Assembly (NCBI GenBank): GCA_964390565.1
Contig: CAYMII010000004.1
Span: 62,001-126,000 of the forward strand
DNA length: 64,000 nt
From: UBA8529 sp964390565
GTDB taxonomy: Bacteria; Bacteroidota; Bacteroidia; Bacteroidales; Tenuifilaceae
Direction: 5' to 3'
Below the pieces are notes generated by a model, which had not been told where the DNA came from, searched no databases, and saw nothing but the letters and a program-made list of their open reading frames with translations. A program made the position numbers and the translations under genes. Shown here in pieces: positions 52,753 through 60,510 of this stretch (positions within the stretch are counted from its first letter, which is position 1; each line of letters opens with the position of its first letter).

Positions 52753-52877
52753 TTAGTTGACACCTGCCTGCCGGTAGGCAGGGTGGTTAGTTGACAGTTG
52801 ACAGAAATATGTATAACTTCGGCTAACTATTTAAGATATATATACTGTCAACTTACAACTGTGAACTAACAACTAAA
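52753..52877. repeat. Repeat unit and palindrome between ftsZ and yqeY
   Basis: It starts with TTAGTTGACA, then the near-palindrome CCTGCCTGCCGGTAGGCAGG (52763), then AGTTGACAGTTGACAG. The closing segment is ACTGTCAACTTACAACTGTG, then AACTAACAACT, close to the end of the ftsA-ftsZ spacer. No ORF. Confidence 0.7.
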
Positions 52878-52880
52878 AGT

Positions 52881-53330
52881 ATGTCATTAGAGGAAAAAAT
52901 TAATAACGATATCAAGGCAGCCATGATGGCAAAAGAGAAAGTTCGCCTTGAAGCCCTTCGGGCTATTAAAAGTGCCATTCTGCTTGCAAAAACAGATGGT
53001 GAGCATAAGGATTCACTTTCTGCAGATGTAGAAATGAAAATTCTTCAAAAGCAGTACAAGCAACGTAAAGATGCTGCTGAGCAGTACATCAGCGCTGGTC
53101 GTCAGGAGTTAGCTGACAAAGAGCTAGAAGAAGCAGTATTTATTGAGGCATACCTCCCAAAAATGATGAGCGACGAGGAGCTAACCGCTGAGCTTAAAAA
53201 GATAATCGAGCAGGTTGGTGCTAAGGCTCCATCTGATATGGGAAAAGTTATGGGCGTTGCAACAAAAGCCCTTGCCGGCAAAGCCGATGGTAAAGTAATC
53301 TCAGAAAAAGTAAAATCCCTTCTAGCTTAG
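52881..53330 (+). CDS. GatB/YqeY domain protein
   Basis: The 149-aa protein matches YqeY: SLEEKINNDIKAAMMAKEKV at the start, LEALRAIKSAILLA near 23, LQKQYKQRKDAAEQY near 53, and DMGKVMGVATKALAGKADGK near 118. The domain is the tRNA-binding helical tail of GatB; stand-alone YqeY is a proposed tRNA-related factor of unknown exact role. It follows ftsZ in many Bacteroidota and ends the dcw unit here with a hairpin terminator. Confidence 0.92.
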   Translation: MSLEEKINNDIKAAMMAKEKVRLEALRAIKSAILLAKTDGEHKDSLSADVEMKILQKQYKQRKDAAEQYISAGRQELADKELEEAVFIEAYLPKMMSDEELTAELKKIIEQVGAKAPSDMGKVMGVATKALAGKADGKVISEKVKSLLA

Positions 53331-53350
53331 CCAATAGGGATTGTCTAAAT

Positions 53351-53392
53351 AAGAGTTCCGATCTCATAAAGAGTTCGGAGCTCTTTGTTTTA
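53351..53392 (+). terminator. Intrinsic terminator at the end of the dcw cluster
   Basis: AAGAGTTCCGA and TCGGAGCTCTT form an 11-bp stem with one G-U pair, followed by TGTTTTATT, 20 bp after the yqeY stop. Convergent gene 53393 ends immediately beyond. Confidence 0.8.
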
Positions 53393-53734
53393 TTAAAACG
53401 GACCATCAATCTCCTCAAACTTATCAGTCCCTTCAATCCTTTCATATTCAACTCCCCTTTTCGATTTTAGGTAAGGTATAATTGCTGGATCGCAATTGGC
53501 AATGTAGTTCAAATCGAACATCATAAAGTGGTGACCATTTTCAACGTACTCTTCGGTCTCTTTCCCAGAGTAAAAACGCCAACCGCTATCTTCAGCCTCT
53601 TCTTGCTTCTCGCGATACATAAAGCCAACTGGCATACCATCGATAGTAATTTGATCCGAAGCGTAGCAATATCCCATAGGGTTTATCAAATCCTTGATAT
53701 CCTCGGGTTTTAGCTTGTAATTATTTGAAGTCAT
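53393..53734 (-). CDS. DUF2185 protein
   Basis: The 113-aa soluble protein matches DUF2185: CYASDQITIDGMPVGFMYRE near residue 23, DSGWRFYSGKE near 49, and FDLNYIANCDPAIIPYLKSK near 72. Members occur as stand-alone cytosolic proteins and are related to immunity-protein folds; function unknown. It is the last gene of a likely three-gene unit with TrhA and SemiSWEET (19-bp gap). Confidence 0.85.
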   Translation of the reverse strand: MTSNNYKLKPEDIKDLINPMGYCYASDQITIDGMPVGFMYREKQEEAEDSGWRFYSGKETEEYVENGHHFMMFDLNYIANCDPAIIPYLKSKRGVEYERIEGTDKFEEIDGPF

Positions 53735-53753
53735 ATTGATTAATTTATAGTTA

Positions 53754-54395
53754 TCAAATTAAAAACACCAATGAGAAAAAGTGGCAAATGCTTCCACCGA
53801 TTATAAATATATGAAATATGCCGTGTCCATAAGGAATTTTATCTATTAAATAAAAGACTACACTGGCAGAATATGCTAGGCAACCCGATAAAAGAAACCA
53901 AAGCGCAGTGTTTGGCACATGCCTTATTATGGGGACAATAGCAATTATGCCAATCCAGCCCATGGCAACGTAAAGCCAAGCCGAAAGTTTTCGGTATTTT
54001 GGTGAGTAGAACCAAATTTTAAACACAACCCCTGCAATGGCCATTGCCCAAACCAACCCGAAAATAACCCATCCAAAAGCACCTTGTATACCTACAATGG
54101 CAAAAGGAGTGTAGGTGGCTGCAATTAGTATATATATTGATGAATGATCAAATCGATTTAGGTTATACTTAATCCTTGGATTTATAGCGCTATGGAATAG
54201 CGTTGATGCAGTATAAAGATTTATCAAACCAGCACCAAAAATGCTAAAAGTAACAATATGCCAAGCAGTCCCATAGTACGATCCTCTTATTATTAGCAGT
54301 GCTGTGCAAGCAAAGGCAATTGCCAACCCAACACCATGAGATGTGCTATTTACTATTTCCTCATTTTTAATCCGATTTCGCGACTTTATTTTCAT
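53754..54395 (-). CDS. trhA: Hemolysin III / PAQR family membrane protein (TrhA)
   Basis: The 213-aa protein has seven membrane helices and the PAQR hallmarks: EEIVNSTSHGVGLAIAFACTA near residue 10, TASTLFHS near 62, FDHSSIYILIAATYTPF near 80, and GHGIFHIFIIGGSICHF near 190, with His residues that bind a metal. TrhA proteins affect membrane lipid homeostasis in E. coli. It lies 15 bp after the SemiSWEET gene and 19 bp before DUF2185. Confidence 0.9.
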   Translation of the reverse strand: MKIKSRNRIKNEEIVNSTSHGVGLAIAFACTALLIIRGSYYGTAWHIVTFSIFGAGLINLYTASTLFHSAINPRIKYNLNRFDHSSIYILIAATYTPFAIVGIQGAFGWVIFGLVWAMAIAGVVFKIWFYSPKYRKLSAWLYVAMGWIGIIAIVPIIRHVPNTALWFLLSGCLAYSASVVFYLIDKIPYGHGIFHIFIIGGSICHFFSLVFLI

Positions 54396-54410
54396 GAATA
54401 AATATAAAAT

Positions 54411-54677
54411 CTAGTTTTCAAGACTTCGGTATTTCAATTTTAATATCAGCATAATGACAGATAGAACAAATACAATTACATTGGTAAATGTAACCGAAAA
54501 GCTATCGATAAGTATTCCATATATTAGCCATAAAGCAGTGCTAACAACTGCAATTATAAACATTAGTAATGAAACATCTTTAGTCGATTTAGATTTGTAA
54601 GTTTTTATTACCTGAGGTAAGAATGTAGTACAAGACAGTGCCCCAGCAACGATTCCAACTATTTCAACATTATTCAT
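54411..54677 (-). CDS. SemiSWEET-type sugar transporter
   Basis: The 88-aa protein has three membrane helices and the PQ-loop GALSCTTFLPQVIKTYKSKST near residue 11, then DVSLLMFIIAVVSTALWLIYG. This is the size and motif order of SemiSWEET, which dimerises to carry small sugars across the inner membrane. It is the first gene of the minus-strand unit with TrhA and DUF2185; the substrate is unknown. Confidence 0.9.
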   Translation of the reverse strand: MNNVEIVGIVAGALSCTTFLPQVIKTYKSKSTKDVSLLMFIIAVVSTALWLIYGILIDSFSVTFTNVIVFVLSVIMLILKLKYRSLEN

Positions 54678-54789
54678 TGACTAAATTTCAATACTGTAAA
54701 ATAACGCAATTGATTTTAAAATAAGATATTCTTGAGCTAATTATCATTGGATTTTGTTTTACCTTTATTTGGCTCAAAACAAACACCCA

Positions 54790-56367
54790 ATGAGAAGAAA
54801 GATAAACAGGGCAAACAGTTTCATCAATCATGGAATTGCGCTCACTCTCTTAATAACCTTCATTGCTTTAAGTAGCAATCTTTTTGCTCAAAAAGAGCAG
54901 CAAAAAACGCTTAAAGCGCTTGATGAATATTATGCTAAGGCTCTAATTGATTGGGAAGTACCTGGGATGGCCATTGCCATTGTTAAGGATGATTCAGTAA
55001 TATTTGCAAAAGGTTTTGGGGTAAAAGAGGTTGGCAAGCCCGATAAGGTTGATGCAAATACTTTATTTGCCATTGCATCAAACACAAAGGCATTTACATC
55101 AGCAGCATTGGCAATTCTTGTTGATGAGGGAAAAATAAAATGGGACGATAAGGTAACCAAATACCTACCTTGGTTTCAACTTTACGATCCCTATGTAACC
55201 TACAATATGACTATTAGGGATTTACTCTGTCATCGAAGTGGGTTGGCTACATTTAGCGGCGATTTGCTTTGGTATGCAACTAATTACTCTAGAGAAGAGG
55301 TTATTAAGAGGGCGCGATATCTTAAACCTGTATTCGGTTTTCGTGAAAGGTATGGCTATTCAAACATCATGTTTCTAACAGCTGGTGAGATTGTTCAGGT
55401 AGTTACTGGAAAAACATGGGATGAGTTTGTTTCCGAGCGAATTTTCAAACCTTTGAAGATGAATAGATCGGTTACATCAACCAATGCTCTAAAAGAGCTC
55501 GATAATGTTGCTCAATGCCATACCGATTTTGAAGGAAGGGTTATTTCTGTTCCCTATATCAATTGGGACAACATTGCCCCTGCAGGAGCAATTAACTCAT
55601 CCGTAAACGATATTTCAAAATGGATAAAGTTGCAGTTGAATAAAGGAAAATTTGGTTCAAATCAAATATTCACCGAGAATAGAAGTCGCGAGATGTGGGC
55701 TCCTAATACTCTTCAGGGTGTATCGAAATATTCCGAGAGCCTATTCCCTTCAACTCATTTTAAGGCTTACGCCTTAGGGTGGGGGGTTTTTGATTATTTA
55801 GGACGAAAAATAGTTAACCATAGTGGTGGATACGATGGGATGATTTCTTACACCTGCTTAGTTCCCGAAGAAAAACTAGGATTTGTTATTCTAACCAATA
55901 AAAACTCATCGCTTTACAATCCTTTAGTCTACAAGACTCTTGATATGTTTCTTGGCGGAAAGAATACCGATTGGAGTGCTATGATGCTCGATGATAACAT
56001 AAAGCAAATGGAAATGGAAAAGAAAAGTAGGATAGAGGAGGAGCAAAAGCGAAATAAAGATTCGAAACCTACTCTTGCTCTTAACGAGTATGCTGGACTT
56101 TATGGTGGCGATTTATATGGAAATGCTAAAGTTACTATCGAGAATGGTGAACTTAAGCTCGTATTGGTTCCTGCACCACAATTTAATTCAATTCTAAAGC
56201 ATTGGCAGTACGATACTTTTAGCATACAATTCCCCGACTTTCCATCACTCCCTCAGGGGAAGGTTACATTTATAATAAATGCTATGGGAAAAGTTGAGGA
56301 GGTGCTCGTGGATGTTCCGAATCCCGATTTTGATTTTACTGAACTAAAGTTTAAAAAGTTTGAGTAG
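54790..56367 (+). CDS. Exported class C beta-lactamase-family serine hydrolase with DUF3471-like end
   Basis: From this ATG the product is 525 aa with an export signal (GIALTLLITFIALSSNLFAQ). The serine hydrolase motifs are ASNTKAFTSAA near residue 92 (SxxK), YGYSNIMFL near 186 (YxN) and NHSGGYDGMIS near 343 (HxG). A C-terminal domain from about 420 (YAGLYGGDLYGNAKVTIENG) resembles DUF3471. It is a periplasmic or surface esterase/peptidase of unknown substrate. The in-frame TTG at 54754 would place extra residues before the signal and is not favoured. Confidence 0.87.
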   Translation: MRRKINRANSFINHGIALTLLITFIALSSNLFAQKEQQKTLKALDEYYAKALIDWEVPGMAIAIVKDDSVIFAKGFGVKEVGKPDKVDANTLFAIASNTKAFTSAALAILVDEGKIKWDDKVTKYLPWFQLYDPYVTYNMTIRDLLCHRSGLATFSGDLLWYATNYSREEVIKRARYLKPVFGFRERYGYSNIMFLTAGEIVQVVTGKTWDEFVSERIFKPLKMNRSVTSTNALKELDNVAQCHTDFEGRVISVPYINWDNIAPAGAINSSVNDISKWIKLQLNKGKFGSNQIFTENRSREMWAPNTLQGVSKYSESLFPSTHFKAYALGWGVFDYLGRKIVNHSGGYDGMISYTCLVPEEKLGFVILTNKNSSLYNPLVYKTLDMFLGGKNTDWSAMMLDDNIKQMEMEKKSRIEEEQKRNKDSKPTLALNEYAGLYGGDLYGNAKVTIENGELKLVLVPAPQFNSILKHWQYDTFSIQFPDFPSLPQGKVTFIINAMGKVEEVLVDVPNPDFDFTELKFKKFE

Positions 56368-56402
56368 AAAAAGGTAAAAAAGATATTTTTCAAAAAAGGC
56401 AA

Positions 56403-56446
56403 AAACCCTCATTTTTGGTATTAAAACCCAAAAATGGGGGTTTATA
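56403..56446 (+). terminator. Intrinsic terminator after the serine hydrolase
   Basis: AAACCCTCATTTTTGG and CCCAAAAATGGGGGTTT form a long imperfect stem with an A-rich loop, followed by TATAATTATTT, about 36 bp after the stop. Confidence 0.75.
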
Positions 56447-56609
56447 ATTATTTATGACTAAAAAACGCATATCATAAATCACTTTATTCTAAATATAACT
56501 AATTGAAATAAAGATAGATTCTATCATTTGGAGGTGTTTAGTGTAGGGCTATTTACTTGGGTCATTAATAGCCATAATTTGTCTTAACCTAACCTCTAAA
56601 TCCTTACCT

Positions 56610-57524
56610 ATGAGAAAATCTTTATTAAAAAGCAGAATCATCTTTCTAGCTGCTTTAATTGCCATTTCGGCGATCTTCATCTCGTGCGAAAAAGAGAATA
56701 TTGAGCCACAAACACCCGTAAATGCTGAACAAGGTATAATGCTTAAAGCGGTTGCTGCAACTCGCGATAACAATATGGCATTAGGAAATCCTTCAGGAGC
56801 AGTAGCAAACAGTTCAACCTACCCAAACAACTACCTGATGACTAAAACCCAATACACCATGTCTTATAACAATAGCAAAAAGACTTGTAACTGGGTTTCG
56901 TGGCATCTAAGTACAGCATGGATTGGTTCGACTGCTCGTCAAGATAATTTTAGCGCAGATAATACTTTACCAAGTAGTTGGGTTAAAGTTGGTGCTACTG
57001 ATTATTCTGGTTCTGGATTCGATCGCGGTCACATGTGTCCAAGCGCTGACAGGACTGGCTCTGTGGCAGATAATTCTGCGACTTTTCTAATGACCAACAT
57101 GATACCCCAAGCTCCAAAAAACAACCAAATTACCTGGGCTAATCTTGAGAACTATTGCAGGACTCTTGTAAATGCAGGGAATGAGCTTTATATCATATCT
57201 GGTCCCTATGGACAAGGTGGAACAGGCTCTGCTGGTTATAAAACTACAATATCAACTAAAAGCATCGTAGTTCCTGCTTATACATGGAAAATTATTGTTG
57301 TTCTACCTGTTGGTTCAAGTGATGTAACAAGAATTACCTCTTCAACAAGAGTAATCGCTGTTTGGATGCCTAATAATCAAACGGTTAGCAGCCAATCATG
57401 GGGATACTACAGAAAGAGTGTAGATTATATCGAGAGTCAAACAGGCTATAACTTCTTATCAAATGTTTCAACAACAATTCAAAATACAATTGAAGCAAAA
57501 GTTGATACCGGTGCAACAAACTAG
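56610..57524 (+). CDS. Secreted DNA/RNA non-specific endonuclease (NUC1 family), lipoprotein
   Basis: The 304-aa protein has a lipoprotein signal (ISAIFISCEKEN, Cys near 26). The ending of the His-Me finger nuclease motif DRGH is present in FDRGHMCPSADRTG near residue 140, followed by FLMTNMIPQAPKNNQITWANLE near 168 with the metal-binding Asn. These define the beta-beta-alpha-metal NUC1 nucleases. It should cleave DNA and RNA outside the cytoplasm, perhaps for nutrient scavenging. It is monocistronic with a strong terminator. Confidence 0.92.
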   Translation: MRKSLLKSRIIFLAALIAISAIFISCEKENIEPQTPVNAEQGIMLKAVAATRDNNMALGNPSGAVANSSTYPNNYLMTKTQYTMSYNNSKKTCNWVSWHLSTAWIGSTARQDNFSADNTLPSSWVKVGATDYSGSGFDRGHMCPSADRTGSVADNSATFLMTNMIPQAPKNNQITWANLENYCRTLVNAGNELYIISGPYGQGGTGSAGYKTTISTKSIVVPAYTWKIIVVLPVGSSDVTRITSSTRVIAVWMPNNQTVSSQSWGYYRKSVDYIESQTGYNFLSNVSTTIQNTIEAKVDTGATN

Positions 57525-57550
57525 GTATAGTGAAAACAAAGTTTAAGTTG

Positions 57551-57583
57551 AAAGCCCTGCTTACTAAGCAGGGCTTTATTTTT
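57551..57583. terminator. Bidirectional intrinsic terminator
   Basis: AAAGCCCTGCTTA and TAAGCAGGGCTTT form a perfect stem between convergent genes, followed by TATTTTT on the plus strand. Confidence 0.85.
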
Positions 57584-57584
57584 G

Positions 57585-58043
57585 TTAACTCTTTTTTAAG
57601 CCTAATTGTGCTGATAGTAAGTCAGCCTCTTCTTTTGCCGATTCAAGCGTTAATACTTTCATTAAGGGAATAATCTGTGCTCCTTTTGAATCAAAAAGGA
57701 TTATTCTAAAATCCTTATCGGTAATATCAATCGAGCGACTACCACGACTATATGCTCGCCATGTTCTATTGGATTGTTTAATATCAATCCTCATGATGGG
57801 TTCGACGATTATCCATTTTCCAACTTTGATTAATCCAAACAGGTTGTTGCAGAATCGAACTTTTTTGCTGTCAGAATCAATCAATGTACTTGTTGATGAA
57901 AAGCCCACAAATGCCCCTATTATAATTAGAAATAGACCAGATATTGAGAAGCAAATTAATGCTACCCCAACCACAAATATTGTTATCCCTGCAATAGTCC
58001 CTATTGGGCCAAATGACTTATCAAGTTTATACTCTTTTATCAT
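57585..58043 (-). CDS. Hypothetical two-helix membrane protein (152 aa)
   Basis: The family is not recognised with certainty. Two adjacent helices at about residues 14-33 and 34-50 (TIFVVGVALICFSISGLFLI) are followed by a beta-rich soluble domain with SDSKKVRFCNNLFGLIKVGK and DITDKDFRIILFDSKG, reminiscent of a PH-like fold. It would be an inner-membrane protein with a soluble domain. It is separated from the upstream OmpA gene by that gene's terminator. Confidence 0.62.
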   Translation of the reverse strand: MIKEYKLDKSFGPIGTIAGITIFVVGVALICFSISGLFLIIIGAFVGFSSTSTLIDSDSKKVRFCNNLFGLIKVGKWIIVEPIMRIDIKQSNRTWRAYSRGSRSIDITDKDFRIILFDSKGAQIIPLMKVLTLESAKEEADLLSAQLGLKKS

Positions 58044-58058
58044 GGTGTTTAAAAATTT

Positions 58059-58083
58059 AAAGCCCTAAGATTCTTAGGGCTTT
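58059..58083 (-). terminator. Intrinsic terminator of the OmpA operon
   Basis: AAAGCCCTAAG and CTTAGGGCTTT form an 11-bp stem with a 3-nt loop; on the minus strand it lies 20 bp after the OmpA stop and runs into TTTAAATTTTT. Confidence 0.85.
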
Positions 58084-58102
58084 AGTTAAATTTATTAGGA
58101 TT

Positions 58103-60472
58103 TTATATTCCAGTTATTGTAAACTCAACCCTTCGGTTCTTAGCCCTTCCCTGTGATGTTTTATTGGTGTACTTTGGTTTTGTTAACCCATAACCCTTTG
58201 ATACTACTCTTGACGCAGGTACGCCTTGCGAAATAACATAATTTGCAACCGATTTTGCTCTTTTCTCAGATATAGTTAAGTTTATACTAGCAGATCCTAC
58301 ATTGTCAGTATGGCCGCTAATCTCAACAGTTACCTCTGGGTACTCGTTTAGGAAGGCAACCAACGCATTTAGCGATTTAAAGGAAGCCGGTTTTAAATCA
58401 GCCTTGGCTGTTTCAAAGTAGATGTGTTCAATATCAACCGATTGCCCAACCTCGATTGGCGTAACGTAGAAGTTCTTAGGAATCTTAGTTTTGCCCTTAA
58501 CCTTGGTTAAATCGATTGGCTCATACTTATTGTAAAAATTCCTCACCGATGGCGTTAGGTCGTAGTAATAGCCAACAGGTAGTTTTAGCGTATACTCCAA
58601 ATTAATTGAGTCGTATTTAAAAGCAGGCGATACAACTCCATTTATCTTCATTTTAACAGGAATACCTTGTTCAAGGGGCTTGCCCGTTTTTGTATTGATA
58701 ACCTTTCCGTTAAGTATTGCCATGTTCGCATCTTTAAACTCGCCAAATACGTTGTGCTTAACAACGGTATACTCAACATATCCAGATAAATCAAGAACAT
58801 TTTCGATAGGATTAAAATCCTTTGATGAAATGGCTGTGCGGTATTGTTTTCCAAAAGGCAAGCGTATTTTAAATTCGCCTGTTGCAGCATCAATTTTGAC
58901 ACTATCAACCATCATCCCATTGATTACTAGCTTGATATTAGGATTACCGATTATCGGACTTAAAGTGTTATTGTCAAGCGCAGTACCCTGAACTTCAACC
59001 CAAGGCTTTGATGTTACGTATAGGTTTACCTCTTGCTCCTGATATACAGTCTGGTTCTTTACGTTAACAGTATCTGCTTTGCCAATAAAATTTGGTACTT
59101 GGGCTTTTAGAATATAGATAGAGTCAAGCGGTAATAGTGCTTGATAGCTGGCTACAAGGGTATCGTATTTAACCGAGTCGGAAGCAATTCCATTGATTAA
59201 AACTTTTGGTTTCTTACTTAAAGAAATGGGTTGGTTAGTCCTTGTATCAATAATATTACCCTTAATAAACACGTAGGGCTTTGTTTCGAGGTAAAGGTTA
59301 AGTTTCTCCTCTTTGTATTCTTTTAATCCTCTGGTATCAACTTCGCTAGAAACGCTAATCCAGTTGTTTAATGTGGGGTTTAACTTATAAAGGGTGTCAA
59401 AAGGCAATAATACCTCATACGAAGCTGATGCCTTATCGATCTTTAACCCAGGAAATGGTTGACCATTTACAAGAATTTGGTAAGTCGTATCAGCAAGCAT
59501 CAATGTTTCATCCTTTTTATTAAGTATTAATCCAGTTACTTTAACAAATGGATTTTCCTCAAATATTTTTACTCTAAAAATATCTGATTTTCCCAGCGAG
59601 TTAGTAACCGAACAGTAATAAGCCCAACTACCTTTGGCGTTTAAAGTATAATATGAATTCCAATCAGGAGTATTTAGGGAATCGCTTAGTATTTCAGGTT
59701 TCGACCAGTTTACATAAGTGTCATCCATCCGAGTGGATTTATATAAATCATAGCCGTTGCGATTGCCATTATAATTACCCGAGAAATAAAGCGTTTTACC
59801 ATCAGGATCGAGGAAAGGTGCCTCAGCGCTACGCCCCTTATTAATTCCGCCTTTTAGCTCTTTAGGTTTGCCATATTTGTTATCAGACTTCCTTTTTGAA
59901 ACATAAATGGTTAGCTTTGAGCTATTGCTTTTTGGTGCAAAGGATGTAAAAAGGTACTCCTTGTCGGCGGTTAAAAAGGCTGATGAGAATTTTCCACGAT
60001 TCTTTCGAGAAACTTTTTTAACATTTATTTTAACAGGTTTCCCCCAAGTTCCATCATCCTTTTTTTCAATAGTTGAAAATCCACGGTTTAGGTAAAGCGT
60101 CCCTCTTTTATTATAGATACCATTCAACATAAAGGTTTTCCCATCGCCAACTGCTGAAAGAATTGCATTATATTGTCCAATATTTACCTCTTTAGGTAAG
60201 CGTTTTGCTTCGCTCCAAGTACCGTCATCGTTTAAAGTACAATACCATACATCTTGGCTTTTGTATTTACCAAAAGCATTTTCTGGATGGTTAACTCTTA
60301 CAAAGTACAGTGTTTTCCCATCAACAGAAAGGATTGGGTTAATTTCGGAGTAAGTGGAATTAACACTTGAGCCAAGATTGTGGGGAATGAAAGACGATTG
60401 GGCTCTTGCTAATGTTACAATGAACAAACAACTTAAAATTGATGAGACGATATAGTGCGTTAACTTTTTCAT
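58103..60472 (-). CDS. PD40/OmpA-family outer membrane-associated protein
   Basis: The 789-aa protein has a signal peptide (residues 1-24, ending TLARAQ). Residues about 35-305 have PD40/WD40-like blades (INPILSVDGKTLYFVRVN, EAPFLDPDGKTLYFSGNYNG). Four related domains of about 90 residues follow (about 310-680) with recurring ...INGxxxDSVKxD... and a closing LPF/LPxDxLYxL segment, then an OmpA-like peptidoglycan-binding domain (about 680-789, VEISGHTDNVGSASINLTIS and GRAKNRRVEF). It probably links an outer-membrane assembly to peptidoglycan. It is the third gene of the unit with DUF5723 and a lipoprotein. Confidence 0.88.
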   Translation of the reverse strand: MKKLTHYIVSSILSCLFIVTLARAQSSFIPHNLGSSVNSTYSEINPILSVDGKTLYFVRVNHPENAFGKYKSQDVWYCTLNDDGTWSEAKRLPKEVNIGQYNAILSAVGDGKTFMLNGIYNKRGTLYLNRGFSTIEKKDDGTWGKPVKINVKKVSRKNRGKFSSAFLTADKEYLFTSFAPKSNSSKLTIYVSKRKSDNKYGKPKELKGGINKGRSAEAPFLDPDGKTLYFSGNYNGNRNGYDLYKSTRMDDTYVNWSKPEILSDSLNTPDWNSYYTLNAKGSWAYYCSVTNSLGKSDIFRVKIFEENPFVKVTGLILNKKDETLMLADTTYQILVNGQPFPGLKIDKASASYEVLLPFDTLYKLNPTLNNWISVSSEVDTRGLKEYKEEKLNLYLETKPYVFIKGNIIDTRTNQPISLSKKPKVLINGIASDSVKYDTLVASYQALLPLDSIYILKAQVPNFIGKADTVNVKNQTVYQEQEVNLYVTSKPWVEVQGTALDNNTLSPIIGNPNIKLVINGMMVDSVKIDAATGEFKIRLPFGKQYRTAISSKDFNPIENVLDLSGYVEYTVVKHNVFGEFKDANMAILNGKVINTKTGKPLEQGIPVKMKINGVVSPAFKYDSINLEYTLKLPVGYYYDLTPSVRNFYNKYEPIDLTKVKGKTKIPKNFYVTPIEVGQSVDIEHIYFETAKADLKPASFKSLNALVAFLNEYPEVTVEISGHTDNVGSASINLTISEKRAKSVANYVISQGVPASRVVSKGYGLTKPKYTNKTSQGRAKNRRVEFTITGI

Positions 60473-60510
60473 ATCAGTAGCTATTGTGTACTTTTCAATG
60501 ATTCAACTAT

